From positions 1-43,374 of the forward strand of contig JAIQFG010000043.1 of the NCBI GenBank assembly GCA_020073375.1: DNA of 43,374 bases. Reading direction: 5' to 3'. The first letter of the stretch is position 1. Each line of letters starts with the position of its first letter. Made by a program: the position numbers and the translations under genes. The stretch comes from Terriglobia bacterium (GTDB lineage: Bacteria; Acidobacteriota; Terriglobia; Acidiferrales; UBA7541). This document shows, one piece after another, positions 17,377 to 25,833 of the stretch. The notes under the pieces were generated by a model. That model saw nothing but the letters and a program-made list of their open reading frames with translations. It did not search any database and was not told where the DNA came from.

Positions 17377-18363
17377 TCATAAAGTCCGAAACAGCAAATG
17401 CCAGGTCGTGTCCACCAGGGCGTGGACGATTGCGGCGGGAATGATGCTGCCGGTTATTCGCCATGTGCGGCCGTAAAATATTCCGGCGATTGTCGCCAGC
17501 AGTGCGTACCGCCAGTTGGGAAACACGCCGTTGTTGTTGATGTGTGCCAGGCCGAAGACCACCGATGCTGCGATCCAGCCGCCGAATTGGCTTGAGAATG
17601 TGCGCACGAAAGAATTCTGCAGCAATCCGCGAAACAGCAACTCCTCGGGCCACGCGGTCAGGAAGAAAATTCCCAGCGCGTCGAGGGGCAGCGATTTCCA
17701 GTGCGCCGCGGCCGGATCGAATCGGATGAAGTGCAGCACCGTCCCCAGAGGAATCAGAATCAAAGCCAGCAAACCGAAATGCAGTACGATTTGGAAAGCT
17801 GTATCGCCGTCTAAGACAATGTTGTAGCCGACGCCGTCGAATTGGCGCACGAACAGGAATGTCGCCAGCGCCACGCTGACGGCCAGCAGCGCGGTGGCCA
17901 CGTAGCCTATGCGCGCGCCCGGGTAAGGCCAGAAGCCGTTGAGCCAGCGCAGCTTCAGCGGGAGAAAAATCGCGAGCATGGCGAGATAATCCTGCCATGC
18001 GCCGGGCCTTGCAGCGCCCGCGGAACTCGCGATCGCAACGGGCGCCAGAATATAGGCCGCGGAGATTGCGACACGCCACCAAGTAAAACTGTTTGTTCCC
18101 AGCAGATAAATCAGGTATGCAAAGAAGGGGATAGTGCCAATTAGAACGCCGAGTTGAGGCCCGGTTCCGCGCGCTATGCGCTCGCCCAGGTTTCCGGCTG
18201 CGAAGAGCACCTGCACGCCGAGAAAAAATGCGAACACGCCGATGGCGACGGCAAAGGCGCGTCCGCCAAATCCGTGCCACGCGCCATAAAGCGCGGCGCC
18301 TACAACGGCTGCGGCCCACAGGCTGAGAGCGATCCACATGCAACGCTGGCGTTCACCGGGCAT
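17377..18363 (-). CDS. CPBP-family intramembrane glutamic protease
   Basis: A 328-residue protein with about eight hydrophobic segments. The family signature is seen: EExxxR at residues 240-245 (WPEELLFRG), then FGLAHINN with His274, and a third motif HALVDTTWH near the C terminus. CPBP (CAAX protease and bacteriocin-processing) proteins cut substrates inside the membrane; bacterial substrates are mostly unknown. The first ATG is used; a second at residue 9 is equally possible as neither has a clear ribosome site. It converges with thiG. Confidence 0.85.
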   Translation of the reverse strand: MPGERQRCMWIALSLWAAAVVGAALYGAWHGFGGRAFAVAIGVFAFFLGVQVLFAAGNLGERIARGTGPQLGVLIGTIPFFAYLIYLLGTNSFTWWRVAISAAYILAPVAIASSAGAARPGAWQDYLAMLAIFLPLKLRWLNGFWPYPGARIGYVATALLAVSVALATFLFVRQFDGVGYNIVLDGDTAFQIVLHFGLLALILIPLGTVLHFIRFDPAAAHWKSLPLDALGIFFLTAWPEELLFRGLLQNSFVRTFSSQFGGWIAASVVFGLAHINNNGVFPNWRYALLATIAGIFYGRTWRITGSIIPAAIVHALVDTTWHLLFRTL

Positions 18364-18465
18364 GGCGCGATAGTGTAACGCATTTGAAATAGAGCGGGCA
18401 CCGGCGCGATTGGTTCGTTCGGATGCAAAAAGGGCAGCGTGCCCGAATCCCGCTTGAAATCATCG

Positions 18466-19599
18466 ATGGCCGACAAAACGACAAAACGAATCGCCTACAT
18501 CGATTGGCTGCGGGGCCTCGCCTGCCTGGTGATGTTCCAAACGCACTGCTACGACTCCTGGCTCGGGGGCTCGGCGCGCGACTCGGGCTTTTTTAGATTG
18601 TCCCAGATTGGCGGGACGCTTCCGGCGCCGTTGTTTCTGTTCTTAGCGGGCGTTTCCTTCGCGCTGGTCACGGACAAACTGCGGCAGAAGGGTGCGACGC
18701 CAGGTGAAATTGCGCGCACAACGATCCGGCGCGGAGGGGAAATCTTTTTGCTGGCGCTGCTGTTTCGCCTCCAGGAATTCGTTCTGGCAGTGGGATATGC
18801 ACCGTGGACGGATTTGCTGCGCGTGGACGTGCTGAACATCATTGGACTTTCGCTGATACTCATGGGCATCGTATGCGGGATCGTGGCCGCGGGCGGCGCC
18901 GTCGATCTCCGGCAACTGCGGGCGAGAACGATCGCGGCTGCAGTGGCCTGCGCCGCGGCGATCGCTGCGCTCACGCCGCCGCTGTGGACCACTTGGCGGC
19001 CGCACTGGCGCGCATGGTGGCTGGAGTCGTACGTCAACGGAGTGCACATCTTCGGCACTCCGCAAACGTGGCTGTTTCCGATGTTTCCCTGGTCCGCATT
19101 CGCATTTGCGGGCCTGGCGGCCGGCTTTCTGCTGCTCTCGGATTGGCCGCGGCGAAATGCAGCCGCAGCGATGGCTCTGGCCGGTGCCGGCGGAGCCGGC
19201 CTGATTGCAACAGGACTGTGGCTCGACGCGCGGCCTGAACAACTTTACGCCGTGCATGATTTCTGGCACACCAGCCCGAATTTTTTCCTGGTGCGTGTGG
19301 GTGTGCTTCTTGTGATTGTTTTCGGGAGCTATGTGTGGTGCCGGTGGGGAGCAGGCGAGTGGGGGTTCAGCCCGCTCATCGAAATGGGCAAGTGCTCGCT
19401 GCTGGTGTACTGGGTGCACATGCAGTTTGTGTACGGCGGACTATCCATCCTGCACAAGCGCGGCGAAGGGATCGGGCGAGCGACAATGGGGCTGGCGGTG
19501 ATTTTCGCGGCGATGACGCTGCTGGGCGCGGCTCGCAACCGGTTTCCCGGGCGCAAAGCGGAAATCGTGGCGTTTTTCCGGCGCACGGCGCGCGCGTAG
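18466..19599 (+). CDS. DUF1624 / heparan-alpha-glucosaminide N-acetyltransferase-like membrane protein
   Basis: A 377-residue polytopic membrane protein. It opens with RIAYIDWLRGLACLVMFQTHCYD, the pattern of the HGSNAT-type transmembrane acyltransferases (a WLRG motif and a membrane His), with about 10 hydrophobic segments after that. Such proteins move acetyl groups from acetyl-CoA across the membrane to sugars; the bacterial substrate is not known. A GTG start at 18439 with AGGG upstream is an alternative. It is divergent from the CPBP gene. Confidence 0.75.
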   Translation: MADKTTKRIAYIDWLRGLACLVMFQTHCYDSWLGGSARDSGFFRLSQIGGTLPAPLFLFLAGVSFALVTDKLRQKGATPGEIARTTIRRGGEIFLLALLFRLQEFVLAVGYAPWTDLLRVDVLNIIGLSLILMGIVCGIVAAGGAVDLRQLRARTIAAAVACAAAIAALTPPLWTTWRPHWRAWWLESYVNGVHIFGTPQTWLFPMFPWSAFAFAGLAAGFLLLSDWPRRNAAAAMALAGAGGAGLIATGLWLDARPEQLYAVHDFWHTSPNFFLVRVGVLLVIVFGSYVWCRWGAGEWGFSPLIEMGKCSLLVYWVHMQFVYGGLSILHKRGEGIGRATMGLAVIFAAMTLLGAARNRFPGRKAEIVAFFRRTARA

Positions 19600-19639
19600 T
19601 TCCGCCGACCAATGCACACAGGCCTTGTGAAATTTATGA

Positions 19640-19771
19640 TTTGTGGGTCGGAGCTTTAGCTCCGACATAAAGCTCGTGGATGACACTGGGCTTCAGCCCC
19701 TGAGCAGCCAGGGCCTAAAGGCCCAATGTTCCAGGGCTCTTTTTGTCGGACCTGAAGGTCCGACCCACAAA
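19640..19771. repeat. Composite REP/BIME-like element (copy 2)
   Basis: Bounded by TTTGTGGGT (19640-19648) and ACCCACAAA (19763-19771), as in the copy at 2582-2711. Internal palindromes are CGGAGCTTTAGCTCCG, a GGGCTTCAGCCC / GGGCCTAAAGGCCC pair and CGGACCTGAAGGTCCG. Length and layout match copy 1, while the internal bases differ with compensating changes that keep each palindrome. Confidence 0.8.
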
Positions 19772-19806
19772 CCTCGCACGAGCAAGGACACTCGCCTTAA
19801 GAAACT

Positions 19807-19878
19807 TAGCGCCGGCGTCTCGCCGGCTCTTTTCTTTTTGGGAAGAGCTAAAAATTGCCGGCAACATGCCGGCGCTAC
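19807..19878. repeat. REP-like inverted repeat (GCCGGC family)
   Basis: Arms TAGCGCCGGCG... (19807-19827) and ...CCGGCGCTA (19858-19878) face each other across about 30 bp. The arms end in GCCGGC and are imperfect in their middle. Confidence 0.65.
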
Positions 19879-19947
19879 TTCTATCGGCGGATTTCGTCGC
19901 CGGATGTTAATTGCCAGAGGTTTGTTGCCGGGAGTATCGCCGAACTT

Positions 19948-20316
19948 CTACTGCCGGGCACCGGGCTTCCGCGGATCCGCCGGCTTAGCCTGCTCGGGAA
20001 GCTTGAAAATCATTTCCCCCGGGCGCGCCAGGCCCATGTCCTCCCGGGCGATGCGCTCAATAGCCTTGGGATCGGATTTGAGCGAGTTGACCTGTCCGGC
20101 GAGCGATCTATTTTCCGCGTTGAGCCTGCCGATTTGATCGCGGATTTGATCGATCTCTTTTTGGGTGTTGCGCATGGCCACAAATCCGTGCGCGCCGAAA
20201 ATGTCATGCACCAGCAGAGCCAGCAGCGCGAGGCCCAGGATTTGGCGGGCATTTTGCCGCAGGTACGCGGCCGCATCGCTTGGGGTGATTTTCAGAATTC
20301 GTTTTACGTCCATCAT
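19948..20316 (-). CDS. ftsB: Septum formation initiator FtsB/DivIC-family protein
   Basis: A 122-residue protein with a short cytoplasmic start, one membrane helix (about residues 26-46), then a coiled coil (KEIDQIRDQIGRLNAENRSLAGQVNSL) and the family end motif IERIAREDMGLARPGE. FtsB links FtsL and FtsQ in the divisome and sits in the inner membrane facing the periplasm. Its start overlaps the phosphohexomutase stop (ATGATGA region), so the two are translationally coupled; ftsB more often follows eno, so this pairing is unusual. Confidence 0.88.
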   Translation of the reverse strand: MMDVKRILKITPSDAAAYLRQNARQILGLALLALLVHDIFGAHGFVAMRNTQKEIDQIRDQIGRLNAENRSLAGQVNSLKSDPKAIERIAREDMGLARPGEMIFKLPEQAKPADPRKPGARQ

Positions 20317-21734
20317 GCCTTGGCTTCCTGCGCGGTGCCCATGACCCAGGATTCCGTCTCCTTCGCGAGGTTTGAAGATTCTTTCAACGTCGCGGCCTCG
20401 GTGTAAATTCGCAGCAGCGGCTCAGTGCCGGAAAGCCGCAAAAGCACCCAGGAACCGTCGCCGAACTCGAGTTTCAATCCGTCGGTGCGGTCCAGGCTTT
20501 TCACTTTTCGCCCCAGGAAATTTGTGAAATCGGATTTCAAGCAGTCCACGGCAGCCAGTTTCACGTCCTCGGGCAGGTGCAGGTTCGCGCGCAGCGGCCA
20601 GAACTCGCCGCCCACGCGCTTGAACAGCGCGCGCAACTGCTCGGCGATCGATGCGCGGCGGGTCGCGACCATTTCGGCCACCAGCAGGCACGCCAGGATT
20701 CCGTCTTTTTCCGGAACGTGGCCGCGCATGGTCATCCCCGCGCTCTCTTCACCGCCCATGGCGATTTTATCCTGCTGGATCAGTTCGCCGATATACTTGA
20801 ATCCCACGGGAGTTTGAAAAACCTTGACGCCGTAATGGCGTGCGACCGCGTCCATCAGATGAGAAGTGGCCACGCTGCGAGCCGCGGGCATTTTCCAGCC
20901 GCGCGTTTCGACGATGTAGTCGTACAGCAGCGCAAGGATGTGATTGGGCTGCATCCAGGCACCGTCGGAATCGAGAATGCCGAAGCGGTCGGCGTCGCCG
21001 TCGGTGGCCAGGCCCACGGCGGCTTTTTTTGCGAGCAGCGCATCGCGGAGGGGAAGCAGATTTTCCTCGGAGACGTCGGGGCCGGAGCCCTCGAACAACA
21101 CATCGCGATCGGTTCGCAGGGCGTGCACCTCGACGCTATGCGCGGCGAGCACGCGGTCCAGGTATCCGCCGCCGCATCCGTGCAGCGCGTCGGTGACGAC
21201 GGGGCGCTTGGCCGCGGCGATGGCTTTGAAGTTCACCAGTTCGCCGAGGTGCGCGAGATACGAATCGCGCGCGTCGATTTTTTCAAAGGGCTTGTCATTG
21301 GGTTTGGCGGGAGCGCGCACGCCGAGTTTTGCGGCGCGCGCTTCGATGTCACGCGTGACTTCGGGCAGGGCCGGGCCGCCGTCCGGGCCGGAAAATTTCA
21401 GGCCTTGATATTCGGCGGGATTATGGCTGGCGGTGAAGTTGATAGCGCCATCGGCCTTGCGCCGGCGGATTTCGCAGGCGATGGCGGGCGTGGGTGTTGC
21501 GCCCTGGCACTGCAGGACGTGGATGGAGTACTCGCGCAAAATCTCGGAAGCGGCGCGCGTGAATTCCTCGCCGAAGAATCGCGTGTCGTGCCCCACGATC
21601 ACCGTGGGCTTGGCATTGCGGTTGCACACGTGCTCCGCGATTGCAGCCGAGGCCAGGCGGACATTGGCGAACGTAAAATCATCGGCGATGATTGCGCGCC
21701 AGCCGGAGGTTCCGAATTTGATTTTCACGGTCAT
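20313..21734 (-). CDS. Phosphohexomutase (phosphoglucomutase/phosphomannomutase family)
   Basis: A 473-residue protein that moves phosphate between C1 and C6 of a hexose phosphate. The four alpha-phosphohexomutase landmarks are present: FGTSGWRA at the start, the phosphoserine loop TASHNP, the metal loop GDADRFG, and the C-terminal phosphate-binding loop RLSGTEPLLRIY. It could serve glycogen metabolism (a branching enzyme lies at 28-30 kb, not linked) or cell-envelope sugars. Substrate preference cannot be set from sequence alone. It is the first gene of a two-gene leftward unit with ftsB, divergent from cutA. Confidence 0.92.
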   Translation of the reverse strand: MTVKIKFGTSGWRAIIADDFTFANVRLASAAIAEHVCNRNAKPTVIVGHDTRFFGEEFTRAASEILREYSIHVLQCQGATPTPAIACEIRRRKADGAINFTASHNPAEYQGLKFSGPDGGPALPEVTRDIEARAAKLGVRAPAKPNDKPFEKIDARDSYLAHLGELVNFKAIAAAKRPVVTDALHGCGGGYLDRVLAAHSVEVHALRTDRDVLFEGSGPDVSEENLLPLRDALLAKKAAVGLATDGDADRFGILDSDGAWMQPNHILALLYDYIVETRGWKMPAARSVATSHLMDAVARHYGVKVFQTPVGFKYIGELIQQDKIAMGGEESAGMTMRGHVPEKDGILACLLVAEMVATRRASIAEQLRALFKRVGGEFWPLRANLHLPEDVKLAAVDCLKSDFTNFLGRKVKSLDRTDGLKLEFGDGSWVLLRLSGTEPLLRIYTEAATLKESSNLAKETESWVMGTAQEAKA

Positions 21735-21870
21735 GGAATTATTATTTCGAGCCTCGCGGGTTTAGAAAAAATTACTGTCGCCTCCGGCGAAGTATTGTAG
21801 CGTGGAGCGCAAGTTTCAAACAGAATGGAATTGCGTCGCGCGAGAAAGAGTAACGGGCAAGGAGGGCTGT

Positions 21871-22188
21871 ATGACGGACAAAATGGTGGTCCTGGTGACG
21901 TGTTCGAGAGCGGGAGAGGCCCGGCGGATCGCCCGCGCTGTGGTGGAAGCGCGCCTCGCCGCGTGCGTCAATATTCTTCCCGGCGCGGCGACTTCCGTGT
22001 ATCGCTGGAATGGGAAAGTGGAAACCGCAAAGGAACGCCTGCTGCTGATCAAAACTTCCAAGAAAAAACTCGCAAAATTGCGGGCGGCGGTGGAGCGGCT
22101 TCATTCTTACGACGTTCCCGAGTTTATTGCGCTGCCGGTCGCGGCGGGGTCACGCGCGTACATGGAATGGCTTGAGGAGAATCTGTGA
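21871..22188 (+). CDS. cutA: Divalent-cation tolerance protein CutA
   Basis: A 105-residue protein of normal CutA length. The ATG at 21871 has AAGGAGG 8 bases upstream. Family features seen are VTCSRAGEARRIARAVVEARLAACVNI, the YRWNGKVE strand and SYDVPEFIALPV. CutA forms a very stable trimer in the cytoplasm; the link to copper tolerance is old and the real role is unclear. Confidence 0.93.
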   Translation: MTDKMVVLVTCSRAGEARRIARAVVEARLAACVNILPGAATSVYRWNGKVETAKERLLLIKTSKKKLAKLRAAVERLHSYDVPEFIALPVAAGSRAYMEWLEENL

Positions 22189-22244
22189 CGCGAGGGGCGG
22201 GTGTGTCCCGCGAATTTTCCGGTTTTGAAAAAATGCAGCGGGGA

Positions 22245-22328
22245 TTTTGTAGCGCCGGCGTCTCGCCGGCAGTTTTGCGGATCGCGAGCAACCATCAACC
22301 CTGCCGGCGAGACGCCGGCGCTACAAAA
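22245..22328. repeat. REP-like inverted repeat, 28 bp perfect arms
   Basis: Positions 22245-22272 and 22301-22328 are perfect reverse complements with a 28 bp spacer. Each arm itself contains the palindrome GCCGGCGTCTCGCCGGC in near-perfect form. It lies between cutA and the convergent PLP-enzyme gene. Confidence 0.85.
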
Positions 22329-22391
22329 CCTCCTGGCGGGCGACAGGATCATGTTTTCGATTTACTGGGAATGCCCAATGCCCGAAGCGGC

Positions 22392-23531
22392 TCAAATCCT
22401 TCGCAGCGCCTGGTCGAGGTCGTTGATTAAATCCTCGACGTCCTCGATTCCGACCGAGATGCGGATCAGGCCGTCGGTGATGCCGACGCGCTGGCGGGTT
22501 TCGGGGGGGACCGAGGCGTGCGTCATGGTCGCGGGATGCGAGATCAGAGTTTCGACTCCGCCCAGGCTTTCGGCCAGCGAGCAGAGTTTCACATGATTGA
22601 GGACGGTGCGCGCGTTTTCCAGCGTGACCACATCGAACGACAGCATCGCGCCGAAACCGCGCTGCTGGCGCACGGCCACTTCATGTTGCGGGTGCGAAGG
22701 GAGTCCCGGGTACAGCACGCGCTGCACGCGCGGGTGATCCTCCAGGAAACGTGCGATGGTCCGGCCGTTGGCGTCGTGCTGCTTCATGCGCACCGCCAGC
22801 GTCTTGATGCCGCGCGAGATCAGGAAGCAATCCATGGGCGCAAGGCCCGCTCCGGTCGAGCGCTGCAGGAAATATATTTTTTCGGCGTCGGACGGGTTCG
22901 TTAGGATGACCGCTCCGCCGACGGCATCGCTATGGCCGTTGAGATATTTGGTCATCGAGTGAACGACAATCTGCGCGCCAAGGGCGATGGGCGACTGCAG
23001 GAACGGGCTTAGAAACGTGTTGTCCACCACGAGGGTTGCGCCGCGGGCCGCGGAAATTTTGGAGATGGCGGCGATGTCGGAAACGCACATGGTGGGATTG
23101 GTGGGCGTCTCGACGTAGATCATTTTCGTATTCGGTTTGATGGCGCGCTCGACCTGCGCGGGCGAGGACGTATCCACGAAACTGAATTCGAGTCCCCATT
23201 GCACCAGGAATTGCGTGGTGAGGCGAATGACGCCGCCGTAGACCGCTTCCGAAATGATGGCGTGGTCGCCGGGGCGGAGCAGACGGAAGACGCAATCGAT
23301 TCCTGCCATGCCCGACGTGAAGACGAATGCGCCGCTGCCGCCTTCCAGTTTGGCGACGGTGCGTTCCAGCGCGCGGCGATTGGGATGCGACGTGCGTGCG
23401 TAATCATAGCCCTTGTTTTTTCCGAGTTCCGGCTGGACGTAGGTCGAAGTCTGGAAGATCGGCGCGACGATCGCGCCGGTTGCCGGCTCGGGCTCCTGGC
23501 CCACGTGGATGGCGTCGGTTGCGAATCCCAT
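22392..23531 (-). CDS. Cys/Met-metabolism PLP enzyme (cystathionine gamma-synthase/lyase family)
   Basis: A 379-residue protein. Signatures are GFATDAIHVGQEPEPATGAIVAPIFQTST at the start (given in parts: TDAIHVGQ, PIFQTSTY), YDYARTSHPNR, ETPTNPT and the PLP-lysine site HSMTKYLNGHSD. The family includes MetB (cystathionine from homoserine ester and cysteine), MetC, and gamma-lyases; the exact reaction cannot be read with confidence. The ATG at 23531 has GGAG 9 bases upstream. No other sulfur amino-acid gene is close. Confidence 0.9.
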   Translation of the reverse strand: MGFATDAIHVGQEPEPATGAIVAPIFQTSTYVQPELGKNKGYDYARTSHPNRRALERTVAKLEGGSGAFVFTSGMAGIDCVFRLLRPGDHAIISEAVYGGVIRLTTQFLVQWGLEFSFVDTSSPAQVERAIKPNTKMIYVETPTNPTMCVSDIAAISKISAARGATLVVDNTFLSPFLQSPIALGAQIVVHSMTKYLNGHSDAVGGAVILTNPSDAEKIYFLQRSTGAGLAPMDCFLISRGIKTLAVRMKQHDANGRTIARFLEDHPRVQRVLYPGLPSHPQHEVAVRQQRGFGAMLSFDVVTLENARTVLNHVKLCSLAESLGGVETLISHPATMTHASVPPETRQRVGITDGLIRISVGIEDVEDLINDLDQALRRI

Positions 23532-23583
23532 TTGCGTTTCTCCTCGATCCTGCAGGACTTAACTTGGAGTTGTTGCGTACGCG

Positions 23584-23605
23584 GGGGCACGGCATGCCGT
23601 GCCCC
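23584..23605. repeat. 22 bp perfect palindrome
   Basis: GGGGCACGGCA followed at once by TGCCGTGCCCC, centred on the gap upstream of the PLP-enzyme gene. It is another REP-like form, with a different core. Confidence 0.7.
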
Positions 23606-23784
23606 TACGGATTGCGGCAATTATTTGCGTGTTCGAAAGTAGCCCAGCGGCGCACGTGAGTCAATTCCGTACGGGGATTGCATTGAATGGGTGCCTGGTT
23701 GAACCATATTTGCTTGCGCGATTCCCTCAAAAGGACAAGAATGTGGAGGATGGGCGGTAACAATCGCCTTGCCAGGGTGGCTTC

Positions 23785-24207
23785 GTGAGAATTGGATCAA
23801 ACTTGCCGAGAAACATTGGCCTGATTGTTTTTTCACTGCTGCTGTGCTTCGCCGCGGGATTGCGCGCGCAGGACAAGGGCGAATCCGCAAAAGGGAAAGA
23901 CGCTGCGGCGACGCAGGATTCGCGCCTGACGATCATCGTCACCGCGGGCGAGGAAAAGAAACCCGTCGATAGCGCCAGCGTGTATGTGAAATTCGTCGAA
24001 GAGCGCAAATTGAGCAAGGACAAGAAGATCGAAATGAATTTGAAGACGAATCAGGCCGGCGTGTGCCATGTGCCCGTGCTTCCTCCAGGGAAATTCCTGA
24101 TTCAGGTGATTGCCGAGGGATGGAAGACATTTGGCGAATACTACGACATTACGCAGGTGGAACAGACCATCCACATTGAGCTTGTGCGTCCTCCCAAGTG
24201 GTATTAA
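23785..24207 (+). CDS. Secreted protein with carboxypeptidase-regulatory-like fold
   Basis: A 140-residue protein with a signal peptide (NIGLIVFSLLLCFAAGLRAQ). The mature part has a charged, lysine-rich linker and then a beta-rich section ending NQAGVCHVPVLPPGKFLIQVIAEGWKTFG in style, which looks like the Ig-like carboxypeptidase-regulatory domain. The start is a GTG at 23785 without a strong ribosome site. The function is unknown; it is probably periplasmic. Confidence 0.7.
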   Translation: MRIGSNLPRNIGLIVFSLLLCFAAGLRAQDKGESAKGKDAAATQDSRLTIIVTAGEEKKPVDSASVYVKFVEERKLSKDKKIEMNLKTNQAGVCHVPVLPPGKFLIQVIAEGWKTFGEYYDITQVEQTIHIELVRPPKWY

Positions 24208-24496
24208 AAACTTTTCCCATAAGAATATTTATATTTTCCGCGCCAAGCAGCTTCGGCATCGTGCGCCCCGCCGCGCGAAATTACAGAGTTGGAAAACAAA
24301 AAGCGAATGAAGTTCGTGATCGATGCCGCGAGCAAGCTGCTTCATCTTTGTGCAAACCGCATGAACCTCCGTGTTTCACAAGCGATTCGCGGGATCGCGG
24401 AGCGATTTCCACAAAGTTTTCAACACAACTGTTGAAAACTTTCCGCGAATCTGTTTTCCTTGCGCGCTTGGACATCGCGGCTCGGAGTGTTAGATT

Positions 24497-25639
24497 GTGA
24501 GCCGGGAATTTATTCGGCGCATGGACGAAAAACCGTACAAAGGATTTGTGATCTGGCATCTCCTGTGGAGCAACCTGGGGATGCGCCCGTTGCGCTCGGC
24601 GCTGAGCGTGCTGGCGCTGTCGCTGCAGGTGTTTCTGGTGCTGCTGATCGTGGGACTGACGTCCGGCGCGCTTTCGGACTGGCGCACGCGGGCCGAAGGC
24701 GTGGGCGCGGACATCATCGTGCAGCCCCCGAACTCGTCCATCTTCTTTGCATTTTCCAGCGCGGTGATGCCCGAATCGCTGACGGATGAAATTGCCAGCC
24801 TTCCCGGAGTGGACGAAGTGGCGCCGGTCCTGATCGTCGTCGATCAGCACAATCTGGGCGTGGTGTATGGAATTGATTTCGACCGGTTCGCAGGATTGAG
24901 CCACGGTTTTACGTTCCTGGACGGCGGCCCGTTCACGCAACCGAATCAGGCGATTGCCGACGATCTGGCGGCGCAATCGCGGAAGCTGCGCGTGGGGCGG
25001 CCGGTGGCGCTGCTGGGCCACGAGTTCATGGTCTCGGGCATCGTGGTGCACGGCAAGGGCGCGCGGTTTTTTATTCCGATCAAGACCGCGCAGGATATCG
25101 CCGGAGCCGACAAGCGCGTCTCCATGTTCTACGTGCGCAGCAAGGGCGATACCGAAGTGGTGCGCAACGAGCTGGTCAAAAAGCTTCCCACGTACAAGAT
25201 TCGCTCGATGGCCGAGTTCAGCACGCTGATGACGTCATCCAACTTGCCGGAATTGAAACCCTTTCTTCGTTCGTTCACCACATTGGGGGTCATTATCAGC
25301 TTCCTGGTCGTGCTGCTGACCATGCACACCATGGTGCTGGAGCGAACGCGCGACATCGGGGTTCTCAAGGCGCTGGGATCTTCACGGCTGGAGATTTGCG
25401 CAATGATTCTGGGCGAGACGCTGGTGATGGTGGCGCTGGGCGTGGTGGTCGGATTGTGCTCCACGTACGGAATTGTTGCGATCCTGCACCGGACCTCGCC
25501 CACGCTGCAGATCACGATAGAAGGCGCTTGGATTGTGCGAGCCATCCTGCTGACCATCGGAGGCGCGATCGCCGGGGCTGCATATCCCGCGCTGCGAGCC
25601 GCGCAAAGCGATCCGGTGGAAGCCCTCGCCTACGAGTGA
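24497..25639 (+). CDS. ABC transporter permease, MacB/FtsX type
   Basis: A 380-residue protein with one helix near the N terminus (about 36-58), a 200-residue extracytoplasmic domain (VGADIIVQPPNSSIFF... onward), and three helices at the C terminus, with the FtsX-domain line TRDIGVLKALGSSRLEI and the end AAQSDPVEALAYE. This is the layout of MacB/LolC/FtsX-type permeases that move lipids, peptides or drugs by mechanotransmission. The ATPase partner is not next to it in this window. Starts at 24497 (GTG) or 24521 (ATG) are both possible. Confidence 0.87.
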   Translation: MSREFIRRMDEKPYKGFVIWHLLWSNLGMRPLRSALSVLALSLQVFLVLLIVGLTSGALSDWRTRAEGVGADIIVQPPNSSIFFAFSSAVMPESLTDEIASLPGVDEVAPVLIVVDQHNLGVVYGIDFDRFAGLSHGFTFLDGGPFTQPNQAIADDLAAQSRKLRVGRPVALLGHEFMVSGIVVHGKGARFFIPIKTAQDIAGADKRVSMFYVRSKGDTEVVRNELVKKLPTYKIRSMAEFSTLMTSSNLPELKPFLRSFTTLGVIISFLVVLLTMHTMVLERTRDIGVLKALGSSRLEICAMILGETLVMVALGVVVGLCSTYGIVAILHRTSPTLQITIEGAWIVRAILLTIGGAIAGAAYPALRAAQSDPVEALAYE

Positions 25640-25833
25640 TTTTCCTGTTCCTGCGGCGGCGTATTCGGGAGCGATTGATTTCTTGCGAGGCCGTCGGGTA
25701 AACTACGCCGCATCTATTGATTATGCGGCGTCGGAGCCTGAAATTGGGACCATCCTCAGGAAGGAATGAATCTACAATCCGCATGACACCCTCCGGTGCC
25801 CGGATTCTTGCAGAGAGAGGAGAATCACAATCA

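Larger units (their letters stand above)
19600..19947. other. Repeat-filled intergenic region
   Basis: 348 bp between two convergent genes with no gene seen. It is almost entirely taken up by the two palindromic repeats annotated at 19,640-19,771 and 19,807-19,878. Confidence 0.6.
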
